DNA from: Mariniphaga sp963747515
GTDB taxonomy: Bacteria > Bacteroidota > Bacteroidia > Bacteroidales > Prolixibacteraceae
Assembly: GCA_963747515.1 (NCBI GenBank)
Contig: CAVVFN010000003.1
Location: 310,001-374,000, forward strand
Reading direction: 5' to 3'
Length of the DNA: 64,000 bases
Below, one piece after another: positions 7,380 through 15,930 of the stretch. Under the pieces are notes generated by a model. The model was not told the DNA's origin and did not search any database. It saw only the letters and a program-made list of their open reading frames with translations. Position 1 is the stretch's first letter; each line of letters begins with the position of its first letter. The translations under genes and the position numbers were made by a program.

Positions 7380-8129
7380 TTACTGTGGTACAAATGTATA
7401 ATGGATTGTTCCGTGTTGGGGGTCGGGAGCATTGGAGCTGGTATTGAAAAGTGTACGTGAAGCAGCTGCCTTTGCATACATATACAGCTGTTCGTCGTGC
7501 ACTCCTGAAGTTTTTTGCGGTTCTGCTTCAATAACCTTTCCCTGACGGTTTACTGTAATATTTACTACTACTTTTCCTCCTTTTTTTGTTAGGTATACTG
7601 GTATTGGCAGGCTTCGGTGATATCTGTTTTCAAGGTAGTAAACAATATTACTCTCTCCTGTATATACTTTATTGCCTATTGAGTCAGGATTCATGCCATC
7701 CGTTGTACGAACGGGCATTTTAATATCATCAAGGTTTACTTTTTCTTTGGAAAGCTGGTTGTTAACATCAGAAACCAGTTTTTTTGCATTTTCCAGTTCT
7801 TTCCTGTAATCCTCGTCAAAAAATTTATCATTTTGTGCCAATCTGTTTGAAGCTATGTTGGTTCGACTGCTTTGGGTCTCCGAAAGAGGGGATGAAGCTT
7901 CATTGGGAACAGGTTCACTTTCCTGCTGTTCCAAGGTTTCTAATTCTTCCTCGGGAATTTCAGGCTCAGCTGTTAACTCCGGAAATTCAATCAATAACTC
8001 TTCCTCTTGCAGGTCACCTTTCCGTTCAACATCGGCTAGCAGAAAAATGGAAAAAAGCAGAATATGAAATACAAGAGTACCTATTATTCCATAGATATTT
8101 TTTCTATATATTTTATAAAGTTTTCCCAC
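7380..8129 (-). CDS. TonB-like energy transducer, C-terminal domain protein
   Basis: Likely links inner-membrane proton-motive force to outer-membrane transport. It has one N-terminal membrane helix (IIGTLVFHILLFSIFLLA), a long acidic, proline-poor periplasmic linker with EEELLIEFPE and EPEIPEEELE, and a C-terminal TonB-fold domain with KKGGKVVVNITVNRQGKVIEAE followed by the ALRTLF-like AAASRTLFNTSS. I chose the GTG at 8129. The ATG at 8183 would add 18 residues unlike any TonB N-terminus and would run through a TACTTTTG -7-like box at 8134-8141. No ExbB/ExbD genes are nearby, and the linker lacks the usual Pro-Lys repeats, so partner and substrate are unknown. It is divergent from the outer-membrane protein gene at 8322. 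Confidence 0.75.
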   Translation of the reverse strand: MGKLYKIYRKNIYGIIGTLVFHILLFSIFLLADVERKGDLQEEELLIEFPELTAEPEIPEEELETLEQQESEPVPNEASSPLSETQSSRTNIASNRLAQNDKFFDEDYRKELENAKKLVSDVNNQLSKEKVNLDDIKMPVRTTDGMNPDSIGNKVYTGESNIVYYLENRYHRSLPIPVYLTKKGGKVVVNITVNRQGKVIEAEPQKTSGVHDEQLYMYAKAAASRTLFNTSSNAPDPQHGTIHYTFVPQ

Positions 8130-8321
8130 TCGGCAAAAGTATAAAATTAACGGGTGATTTCCTGAACAAGGAAAACGAATCACTACAGGGCGGTATTGCT
8201 GAAATTACAGATGCTTTAGGTTTTTTTTCAGGAGCTTTAACTTAAATTAACAGCAGCATGTTTGATTTGAACTTCTGAAAATCATTATTTTTCGGGTAAT
8301 TTAAAAACCATCCGTTAAAAG

Positions 8322-10202
8322 TTGGAAAAGAAAGAAAATTTGAGGAAAGGAAATATAATTTTATTCAAATCTGCATTAGTTATATTCATTATAGCTTTGT
8401 TGCTCCCATGGCATTCTGTATTGGCGCAGAGTGATAGAAGCGATACAATTATTTCAGGCAATATAAAAGAAGAAAAATACGAATTGTTTTATGACAGCCT
8501 GGAGCATAAAGCCAGAAAGAACTCTTTTACCGGCCTGATATATGATTTTTTAATTTCCAAGCCAAGAGCTTCAGAAGGGGGCGATACCGCTGCCTATAAT
8601 TATTATGCAAGAATGGAAGGAAAAATCATTTCGGAAATTTCTATAAATACCTTGAAAGCATTTGGACCTAGCTTAGAAGATACAACCCGGCAGGCAAAAT
8701 CATGGGTTGAGAAAACTTCCAATGCTATATATACTACATCGGGTAAAAGTACCATAGCTAAGATGCTTCTTTTTGAGGTAGGTGATTTTCTCGATCCGGA
8801 TATAATGTACGAAAACGAACGATTAATCCGCTCACTCCGATATATTCAGGATGTTAAATTTATTCTGGAGCAGGATTCAATTTATAAAGGTCTTGTAAAA
8901 GTGCATGTATTGACAAAGGATAGATTTCCTTTTGGAATTACAGGAGATGCGAATGGTATAAAATCGGCCGCCCTGGAAATATACAATCAAAATATTTTTG
9001 GTATAGGGCATGAAATTTCTTTTCGGTTTGTTGGACATTTGAGGAGTCAACCTTATGCCGGGCTGGAAACTTTTTATAAAATAAATAATATAAATGGAAA
9101 ATTCCTGGATATTACTGCGGGTTATATGAACACCTATAAAAGAGAAGGTTTTAGCCTTGTTGTGGATAAACCTTTTTTTACTCCTTCTGTTATCTGGGGG
9201 TATGGTGGTTCAGCATTAAGAATGTACAGGACAGAAAGGATAGAAGAACACCATCCTATTCAGACTGATATACCTATGAACCTGTCTTTTTTTAGTGCAT
9301 GGGGAGGAAGAAGTTTTCCCGTTAAACCAAATTACATTCAGAATTCTCAAATGGTAATAACGGCAGGAATCTATAATCACAGATTCTTTAAAAGACCTGA
9401 ACCTGTGCATGAAAATAATCAATACTTTTCTAACAGCACCTTGTACCTTGCCGGAATTACTTTTTCCCAACGGTATTATACCCAGGACCAACTAATTTAT
9501 AGTTATGGAATTACTGAAGACATTCCTGAAGGATTTAAAAACGAACTTATTTATGGGTTCGATGTCAATGAATTTGGGAACCGACATTATGCCCATTTAT
9601 TTTTATCAAATGGTAATCTGCTAGTAAAACAGCAAGGATATCTTTATCTTGCCGGAGGTATTGGCGGATACTTTAGAAATAATGAATATGAGCAGGGACA
9701 GATTCAGGTGGGGGTTAATTATATTTCACGACAGATAAGCGCAGGAAAAAAACGGCTTAGATTATTTGTCCGGTCGAATTACTTGTTAGGTATCAGACGA
9801 TTTGAAATAGAGAATCTGAATCTAAACCGAGATGATCATATCCGGGGGTTTAAAAGTGAGAATGCAATAGGTAAACAGCGCTTAAGTCTTGATCTGGAAT
9901 ATGTTATGTTTCTGCCTCAACAATTTTACAGATTCAGAATGGCTGCATTTGGTTTTGCTGATTTGGGTATTATTGGTTCCAATAAATCACTCATTTTTAC
10001 ACAGAACTACTATAGTGGACTTGGATTTGGTATGCGTTTTCACAACGAACATCTTGTATTTAGAACATTTCAGATACGTTTTGCATTCTACCCATTTTCT
10101 CCTTCCGATGTAAGTTTTGCCGGAGTATTGATAGAAGAACAAGTTAAGCAGGATTTTTATAATTTTCGTCCGTCAGCTCCCATGCCTTTGCGATTTGAAT
10201 GA
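8322..10202 (+). CDS. Outer-membrane beta-barrel protein, Omp85/BamA-like
   Basis: A 626-residue exported protein. The N-terminus has a signal peptide (ALVIFIIALLLPWHSVLAQ, ~residues 18-36). Residues ~95-195 look like one or two POTRA-type domains (GKIISEISI...KSTIAKMLLFEVGDFLDPD...RYIQDVKFIL), and the rest is beta-rich barrel sequence ending in LRFE. This matches the general plan of Omp85/surface-antigen proteins, but POTRA number and barrel limits are guesses. The start is a TTG at 8322; no ATG lies before the signal peptide. It is divergently arranged with the TonB-like gene, hinting at an envelope role. The exact function (BamA paralogue, TamA-like or other) cannot be told. Confidence 0.7.
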   Translation: MEKKENLRKGNIILFKSALVIFIIALLLPWHSVLAQSDRSDTIISGNIKEEKYELFYDSLEHKARKNSFTGLIYDFLISKPRASEGGDTAAYNYYARMEGKIISEISINTLKAFGPSLEDTTRQAKSWVEKTSNAIYTTSGKSTIAKMLLFEVGDFLDPDIMYENERLIRSLRYIQDVKFILEQDSIYKGLVKVHVLTKDRFPFGITGDANGIKSAALEIYNQNIFGIGHEISFRFVGHLRSQPYAGLETFYKINNINGKFLDITAGYMNTYKREGFSLVVDKPFFTPSVIWGYGGSALRMYRTERIEEHHPIQTDIPMNLSFFSAWGGRSFPVKPNYIQNSQMVITAGIYNHRFFKRPEPVHENNQYFSNSTLYLAGITFSQRYYTQDQLIYSYGITEDIPEGFKNELIYGFDVNEFGNRHYAHLFLSNGNLLVKQQGYLYLAGGIGGYFRNNEYEQGQIQVGVNYISRQISAGKKRLRLFVRSNYLLGIRRFEIENLNLNRDDHIRGFKSENAIGKQRLSLDLEYVMFLPQQFYRFRMAAFGFADLGIIGSNKSLIFTQNYYSGLGFGMRFHNEHLVFRTFQIRFAFYPFSPSDVSFAGVLIEEQVKQDFYNFRPSAPMPLRFE

Positions 10203-10255
10203 TTGCCTTCGGTAACGAATTGATTTTCCTTAATGCGACAGATAGTTTCTATTTA

Positions 10256-10271
10256 GGGTCTGCTTAGAAAC
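10256..10271 (+). repeat. Left terminal inverted repeat of the IS element
   Basis: GGGTCTGCTTAGAAAC matches the inverted right end (GGGCCTGCTGAAAAAC) at 13 of 16 positions. It is preceded by TATTTA (10250-10255), which recurs directly after the right end. Confidence 0.8.
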
Positions 10272-10331
10272 AATTTTTATTTGATTTATAGAAACTTATC
10301 GCCATTTTTGTAGTAATAAGTACAAGGATAT

Positions 10332-11894
10332 ATGAATAAGGCAAGAAAAAAGCATGCACCTGCTCCGGTGTATGTTAGTCCGAATCAACTTTCCCTGGAA
10401 TGTTTTCACACTCCCTTTGAGCAGCATCTGAACAAGAAAAACCGATGGGTAGTTTTAGCTGAATTGATTCCATGGGATGAGATTTGCAATCTTTACCTGA
10501 AGCATGTTGGAGTTGCCACAACTGGCAGGCCAGCTATAAGCCCCAGAGTTGTAATAGCCTCCCTGATCATAAAGCATATGTGTAATCTGGATGACCGTGA
10601 GACAGTTGACCAGATTTCAGAAAACATGTACATGCAATACTTCTTAGGCTACTCATCCTTTACACCAGAAGCACCTTTTGATGCTTCGTTATTTGTTGAG
10701 TTCCGCAAGCGATTAGGAATGGATAGCTTAAATGCCATTAATGAAAAAATAATTGCACTGAAAACTAAAATGACTGACTCCAAAGACGTTACAGTCATAG
10801 ATAAAGATTCAGATAATGATAAAAAAGATGATTCTGAAGCTAACAATAACATTAGCAACAAAGGGAGGGTCATCTTCGATGCGACTGCATGCCCTCAGAA
10901 CATTGCTTATCCAACAGATCTGGATTTATTATCAACTGCCAGAAAGAAGTCTGAGGAGTTGATAGATGTACTTTATAACCCCTCGCTGCACGAAAAGAAA
11001 CCCAGAACCTATCGTCAGGTTGCCCGCAAACGCTATTTGAAAACAGCTCAAAAAAAGAATAAACGGCGCCAGGAAACCCGCAAAGCAATAGCAAGTCAAC
11101 TTCGTTTTTTAAAGCGTAATTTCAATTCCATTAACCGTCTTCTCAATTCATACTCTACGATACCTCTGAACCCTAAAAATTATAAATACCTGTTGGTAAT
11201 CACTATGCTTTATCAGCAGCAGAAAAAGATGTATGATGATAAAACACATTCTGTCGAGGACAGGATTGTCAGCATTCACCAGCCACATGTGAGACCAATT
11301 GTAAGAGGCAAGGCACAGGCAAAGGTTGAGTTTGGTTCAAAGATTCATGTTTCTATTGTTGATGGCATCTCATTTCTGGACCAGATAAGCTGGGATGCTT
11401 TTAATGAAGGAAGCCAGATGATGGAATATGTTGAAAAGTACCATCAGCGTTTTGGATTTTATCCGCGCGAGTTACTTGCTGACCAGATCTATTGTACCCG
11501 CGCCAATCGGGCAGCATTGAAAGAAAAGGGCATCAGGCTAATAGCCAAGCCTCTTGGACGTCCCTCGGCAGTGCAGATTCACGTAAGACCGGGAGAGCGT
11601 AATCCAATCGAAGGTAAATTTGGTCAGGCTAAAACAGCATATGGATTAAACCGTATAAAAGCCAGGCTGATGAATACCAGTGAATCATGGATTGCCAGCA
11701 TCATTTTGGTGCTTAACCTGGTCAAATTGGCCGGGGTGGCACTCCCGTGCCTTTTAATCAGGCGGGTAGAAAGTTTTTCAGCAAGAATGAATGAGATCTT
11801 TTTAAAAGAAATTGCAACTCCTAAAGAGATATACTACAAAATGTATAGTCAAATAGGAAAACCTAACAGAATTAATTATAGAATCATGGCCTGA
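10332..11894 (+). CDS. IS1182-family (IS5 superfamily) transposase
   Basis: DDE transposase of 520 residues that catalyses cut-and-paste movement of the surrounding IS. The N-terminal DUF772-like helical domain (residues ~15-150) includes GRPAISPRVVIASLIIKHM and PFDASLFVEFRKRLG. An acidic linker follows (DKDSDNDKKDD). The catalytic core carries FDATACPQ (first Asp, ~residue 181), LLADQIYCTRANR (second Asp) and NPIEGKFGQAK (Glu). The start ATG at 10332 has AAGGA about 6 nt upstream. The stop codon abuts the right inverted repeat. No frameshift is visible. Confidence 0.9.
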   Translation: MNKARKKHAPAPVYVSPNQLSLECFHTPFEQHLNKKNRWVVLAELIPWDEICNLYLKHVGVATTGRPAISPRVVIASLIIKHMCNLDDRETVDQISENMYMQYFLGYSSFTPEAPFDASLFVEFRKRLGMDSLNAINEKIIALKTKMTDSKDVTVIDKDSDNDKKDDSEANNNISNKGRVIFDATACPQNIAYPTDLDLLSTARKKSEELIDVLYNPSLHEKKPRTYRQVARKRYLKTAQKKNKRRQETRKAIASQLRFLKRNFNSINRLLNSYSTIPLNPKNYKYLLVITMLYQQQKKMYDDKTHSVEDRIVSIHQPHVRPIVRGKAQAKVEFGSKIHVSIVDGISFLDQISWDAFNEGSQMMEYVEKYHQRFGFYPRELLADQIYCTRANRAALKEKGIRLIAKPLGRPSAVQIHVRPGERNPIEGKFGQAKTAYGLNRIKARLMNTSESWIASIILVLNLVKLAGVALPCLLIRRVESFSARMNEIFLKEIATPKEIYYKMYSQIGKPNRINYRIMA

Positions 11895-11910
11895 GTTTTT
11901 CAGCAGGCCC
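11895..11910 (-). repeat. Right terminal inverted repeat of the IS element
   Basis: Reverse complement GGGCCTGCTGAAAAAC, 13 of 16 matches to the left end. The transposase stop codon lies directly inside it and the TATTTA duplication directly outside. Confidence 0.8.
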
Positions 11911-12054
11911 TATTTATTATTCCATACATTAGTAACTAGTAGTTGTTCATAAAAGTTTATTGTTTGATAAATAAAAGCTGTAATTGATTTATCCTTCATG
12001 TTTTTGAAAAAAGATATCTGAACCTTTCCCTAATTAGATTTTTTGAATGATCCA

Positions 12055-12798
12055 TTATAAATAGAGCCTCCTGCTAATTTCTTCCATAGCTACTGTAGCC
12101 TTTGCTTCTATGAATACATCTGTAACTGTTTGAGTAAACGGTGAGGGTTTAATATTGATTTCAATGATTTTTGCACCGGTTTTTTTTGCAATTTCTGGTA
12201 TTTCAGCAGCTGGAAGTACTTCGGCATTTGTTCCAATTATTAGCAGAAGGTCTGTTTTTTTTGCTTCATCTAGTGAACGTTTTTTGGCAAATTGAGGAAT
12301 GGGTTCATTAAAAAAAACCATGTCAGGTTTTAAAATCCCTTTGCAGATAAAGCAGGTAGGGGGTAGAAAATCAAAATCGGCAAAGCTTAAATCATATTCT
12401 GAGCCGCACTCGATGCAGATAAGTTGCCTGTAATTTCCATGCAGTTCATAAACATATTTACTTCCTGCTTTCTGGTGAAGGTGATCGATGTTTTGGGTAA
12501 TCACAGATTCAATGAAACTACGTTTTTCCATTTTGGCCAGAATTTCGTGAGCTTCATTTGGTTCAGCATCCCCCAGCTTGTCGTAAAATATCTCCTTGAT
12601 TTTTTTCCATGACTGAAGAGGTTTCTTTTTGAAATACTCTATTTCCAGGAAAATAGGATGGGTTGTATTCCATAATCCTCCGGCACCCCGGAAGGGTGGA
12701 ATGCCACTTTCAACGGAAATTCCGGCACCTGTAAAGGCAACCATATATTTTGATTTCCGGATTAGCTTAACTGCTTCATTAATTTTGTTTATATCCAT
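12055..12798 (-). CDS. cobB: Sir2-family NAD+-dependent protein deacylase
   Basis: Removes acyl groups from lysines using NAD+, releasing nicotinamide and O-acetyl-ADP-ribose. The 247-residue protein has the Rossmann motif GAGISVESGIPPFRG, TQNIDHLHQKAGS, the catalytic His in ELHGNY, a Cys4 zinc site (CIEC...CFIC, residues ~128-150) and IGTNAEVLPAAEIP. The Tyr/Arg pair of class III desuccinylases (CobB/SIRT5) is not evident, so deacetylation is the likelier activity. It lies 68 bp downstream of a Pat-like acetyltransferase fusion, with acs further upstream on the same strand, so reversing acetylation of Acs is a natural but unproven role. A perfect 10-bp hairpin lies just upstream of its ATG. 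Confidence 0.92.
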   Translation of the reverse strand: MDINKINEAVKLIRKSKYMVAFTGAGISVESGIPPFRGAGGLWNTTHPIFLEIEYFKKKPLQSWKKIKEIFYDKLGDAEPNEAHEILAKMEKRSFIESVITQNIDHLHQKAGSKYVYELHGNYRQLICIECGSEYDLSFADFDFLPPTCFICKGILKPDMVFFNEPIPQFAKKRSLDEAKKTDLLLIIGTNAEVLPAAEIPEIAKKTGAKIIEINIKPSPFTQTVTDVFIEAKATVAMEEISRRLYL

Positions 12799-12807
12799 TT
12801 ACCTGGG

Positions 12808-12848
12808 TTGCAAAACTCCCGGATGAGAATTACTTCTGCCGGGAGTTT
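12808..12848 (-). terminator. Hairpin between Pat-like gene and sirtuin gene
   Basis: AAACTCCCGG (12813-12822) and CCGGGAGTTT (12839-12848) form a perfect 10-bp stem with a 16-nt loop. On the minus strand the stem ends in TTTT and is followed by GC-containing sequence, so termination may be partial. It could lower sirtuin expression relative to the gene upstream or stabilise an RNA end. Confidence 0.5.
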
Positions 12849-12866
12849 AACGTTCAGAAAAGATTA

Positions 12867-15557
12867 TTATTCTTCAGTTAGGTCTTTACGCACAGAGACT
12901 GTGGAGTCTTCATTGAACCTGATTTTAAAGTTCAATTTCCTGAACACTGAAATCATAGGTTTATTATCACGGGTAGTTTCAGCAACCAGTGTTTTGATTT
13001 CCCTGTTTTTAGCTATTTCCATACAATAGTTGGTCAGGATATAGCCAAGTTCCTTTTTTTGCCAGGCATCTGTTATTAATATTGCATACTCCATTATTTC
13101 CACATCGGGATCGGCAATAAGCCTTCCAACGCCAATTATTTTTTTCTTTCCCTCTTCTTCAATTTCAGCGACAATGGCAATTTCACGGTCGTAATCAATG
13201 AAGCAGAACTGTGTGGCTACTTCGTGCGAATCAAAATAGAAATCATATCTGAAACGATGATAAATCGATTCCTTGGAACAACTTGCCAAAAGCTCCAACC
13301 ACATAGGTTCATCTTCAGGTTTAATAGGCCGCAAGATAACAGGTGAACCATCTTTAAGGCTTGTGGTGTTAATAAGGCTTTCGGGATAAGGTCTAAGTAT
13401 CAGGTGTGAATATTCTTTCACCGGTCGTTGCATTACTTCCTCGTCGACCACAATACGGGCATCTAATGCAATTACATCAGTAGGTGTAACAATTAATGGA
13501 TTTATATCCAACTCCTTTATTTCGGGATAATCGGCTGCCAGATACGACATGCGGATAAGTACCTCTACTAATTTTTCAATATTTTTTCTTGAAGCTCCAC
13601 GATATCCTTCAAGCAGTGGATAAATCTGGAGAGATTCCAGCATTTGCTGTGCCAGGCTTTCGTTCAATGGCGGGAACTCCAGACGCTTATCCTTAAAGAG
13701 TTCAGCACTTGTTCCTCCCATTCCAACCAACATTACTGTACCGAAGGATGGGTCTTTTTTAGTACCGAGTATAAGTTCCACTGCATCCTTCGTATCAACC
13801 ATTCGCTGAACGGTAACACCCTCAATTGTTGCATCGGGTCTTTTTGCGGAAGCAGTTTTCACCATATTTTTAAAAGTTGCCCGCACCATTTCATCGGTTT
13901 TAATGTTCAATGCAACGCCTCCAACATCCGATTTATGAGTAATATCGGGAGAATAAATTTTCAGAACTACCGGATACCCTTTTTTCTTTGCTATATCAAC
14001 CGCTTCATCTTCATTGTATGCGGGAGTTGGATGAGTAGTATCGATTCCATAATCGTTTACCAGCATTTTAGAATCGTCTTCATTCAGGATTTTTGCCTTT
14101 GGAAATACATTTTTCAGGTACTTTTTTCTTAGTTCGTAACGGTCGTACTGAAAAGAAACTGGTACTTCCTTAGGTGTTTCAAACAACATGGTCAGATTCT
14201 TGGCATAATGAGATAATGTCATAAATGCTCTTATAGCCTGTTCTGGAGTGGAGTAATTTGATATTCCGGAACGATTGAATACTTGTATGCCGTCGCGCAT
14301 GCTGGCTCCTCCAAGCCATGCAGCCATAATCGTTTTTGACGTTGCTGAAGCCATTTGTGCAATGGCTTCAGCAGTTTCGGTAGGCGCTGTCATTGCCTGG
14401 GGAGTTAACAGCACAAGCACGGCATCTACCTCCTTGTCTTCAAGAACAATTTCTGTAGCCCTTGCGAAACGCTCAGGTGTGGCATCTCCCAGCACATCAA
14501 CCGGATTACCGTGAGACCAGAATGGAGGAAGGTATTCGTTTAGTTTTTTCATGGTTTCATCAGAAAGCTTAACCAGTTTTCCACCCCATGAAATAAGCGA
14601 GTCGGTAGCCATTACCCCAGGTCCGCCTGCATTTGTTACTATGGCTAATCGATTTCCTTTTGGTATGCGTTTACGTCCAACCAAATCGGTGAAATCAAAT
14701 ATATTTCCAAAATCATATACACGAGCCAATCCTGCTCTGCGAAAAACGGCATCATAAATGGAATCTTCCGATGCCAGTGCACCTGTGTGGGATGCTGCCG
14801 CTGCTGCTGATTCAGGAAATCTTCCCGATTTGTAAACGATAATTGGCTTTTCGCGGGAAAATGCACGGGCAGCTGACATAAAGGTGCGTGCGTTTGAAAG
14901 GGATTCAACATAGAGTACAATCGATTTGGTGCTGGGATCTTGTCCGAAATAATCAATTAAATCCCCAAAATTTACATCCATGGAATTTCCTATGGATACA
15001 AAGTAGGAAAAACCTATACGTGACTCATATGCCCAATCAAGCACAGAGGTACATAGGGCACCCGACTGAGATATAAATGCCACATGTCCTTTTTCAGGCA
15101 TTCCATTGGCAAAGCTGACGTTCATACTGAGTCCCGGAACTAAAATTCCCAGGCAATTAGGGCCAATAACCCTCATGTCGGGGAATTTTGCCTTTTCGGC
15201 TTTTACCTGTTCTTCCAGTAATTTTCCTTCTTCTCCAGCTTCTTTAAAACCTGCCGACATAATAATAATGCCGTGGATACCCACCTCCCCACATTCCCGC
15301 ACAAGTTGAGGGACAAATTTGGCAGATGTCATAATTACTGCCAGATCGGGTATTTTTGGTAAACTTTTTACATCGGGGTAACAGGGTATTCCAAATACTG
15401 CCTCCCTTTTAGGATTAACAGGATATACCACTCCGTTATATCCTCCTCCAACAAGATTTCTTAGAGTTATTCCTCCAACGCTGTTTGGATTATTTGATAC
15501 TCCAATAAGTGCTATTCGCTTCGGTTTAAAAATGCTGTCTAACTTTTTTATGGCCAT
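12867..15557 (-). CDS. ADP-forming acyl-CoA synthetase fused to GNAT acetyltransferase (Pat-like)
   Basis: An 896-residue fusion. Residues ~5-130 are the CoA-binding domain (ALIGVSNNPNSVGG), ~155-290 the succinyl-CoA-ligase-like domain (FISQSGAL, IGNSMDVNFGD), ~485-700 the ATP-grasp domain (YPVVLKIYSPDITHKSDVGG) and ~740-896 a GNAT acetyltransferase. This is the layout of Salmonella Pat and E. coli PatZ, which acetylate Acs. Unlike Pat as described, where the phospho-His is reported lost, ASHTGA here keeps it at His257, so the synthetase half may be active. The GNAT half keeps the expected Glu (823), but its CoA-loop motif reads QKKELG, with Glu836 in place of the usual Gly. Genomic context (sirtuin downstream, transporter and acs upstream) supports a role in acetyl-CoA control. 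Confidence 0.88.
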   Translation of the reverse strand: MAIKKLDSIFKPKRIALIGVSNNPNSVGGITLRNLVGGGYNGVVYPVNPKREAVFGIPCYPDVKSLPKIPDLAVIMTSAKFVPQLVRECGEVGIHGIIIMSAGFKEAGEEGKLLEEQVKAEKAKFPDMRVIGPNCLGILVPGLSMNVSFANGMPEKGHVAFISQSGALCTSVLDWAYESRIGFSYFVSIGNSMDVNFGDLIDYFGQDPSTKSIVLYVESLSNARTFMSAARAFSREKPIIVYKSGRFPESAAAAASHTGALASEDSIYDAVFRRAGLARVYDFGNIFDFTDLVGRKRIPKGNRLAIVTNAGGPGVMATDSLISWGGKLVKLSDETMKKLNEYLPPFWSHGNPVDVLGDATPERFARATEIVLEDKEVDAVLVLLTPQAMTAPTETAEAIAQMASATSKTIMAAWLGGASMRDGIQVFNRSGISNYSTPEQAIRAFMTLSHYAKNLTMLFETPKEVPVSFQYDRYELRKKYLKNVFPKAKILNEDDSKMLVNDYGIDTTHPTPAYNEDEAVDIAKKKGYPVVLKIYSPDITHKSDVGGVALNIKTDEMVRATFKNMVKTASAKRPDATIEGVTVQRMVDTKDAVELILGTKKDPSFGTVMLVGMGGTSAELFKDKRLEFPPLNESLAQQMLESLQIYPLLEGYRGASRKNIEKLVEVLIRMSYLAADYPEIKELDINPLIVTPTDVIALDARIVVDEEVMQRPVKEYSHLILRPYPESLINTTSLKDGSPVILRPIKPEDEPMWLELLASCSKESIYHRFRYDFYFDSHEVATQFCFIDYDREIAIVAEIEEEGKKKIIGVGRLIADPDVEIMEYAILITDAWQKKELGYILTNYCMEIAKNREIKTLVAETTRDNKPMISVFRKLNFKIRFNEDSTVSVRKDLTEE

Positions 15558-15930
15558 TGTTATGTTTTTATTATAAATGTTATTAACCTGATATCAAAGA
15601 TGAAAGAATTCGTCCATAAAAATCAGTAAAAAAAATCACGTTAGGAAATTTTTTAAATGTTTGATGCATTTATTCAAATTTATAGTAAAGTCGCTAACAG
15701 CCAACTCTGTAAAGTTAATTCCAGGCTATAAATTTGTAATTCTATGTTTAAAAACAACTTTTAAAATACCTGTTTAAAAACATAAAATCAGATAAAAATG
15801 CTTAAAAGTAGCTTTGTCTTTCTAATTTTTAATTGATATCAGGGATATATAGAGGCAATAAGATTCTAACTCCAAAAGGATTTAAAAAGTGGGGATTCAC
15901 AGATAAAACCTCTACCCGAAAAAATGCTGT
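15558..15930. other. Intergenic between transporter and Pat-like gene
   Basis: AT-rich, no ORF. On the minus strand TAAATTTG (15682-15675) matches the -7 consensus and could start Pat-like transcription with a ~115-nt leader; no good -33 partner was found. The separation suggests the Pat-like gene is not simply co-transcribed with the transporter. Confidence 0.35.

Larger units (their letters stand above)
10256..11910 (+). mobile_element. Complete IS1182-type insertion sequence, 1,655 bp
   Basis: One transposase gene bounded by 16-bp imperfect terminal inverted repeats and by an identical 6-bp direct repeat, TATTTA (10250-10255 and 11911-11916), the likely target duplication. Both ends and the ORF are intact, so the copy may still be active. 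It sits between the Omp85-like gene and the sirtuin gene and interrupts no recognisable coding sequence. IS1182/IS5-superfamily assignment comes from the transposase. Confidence 0.85.

Noticed and set aside
7430..7460. Third copy of the GGTATTGAAAAG-containing repeat
   Set aside because: The match is short and lies inside the TonB-like coding region, where it encodes conserved residues; the rest of the repeat is absent.
13644..14132. 162-codon ORF opposite the Pat-like gene
   Set aside because: Antisense shadow of conserved ATP-grasp sequence; its residues are rich in Cys, His and Phe, as expected from a reverse frame.
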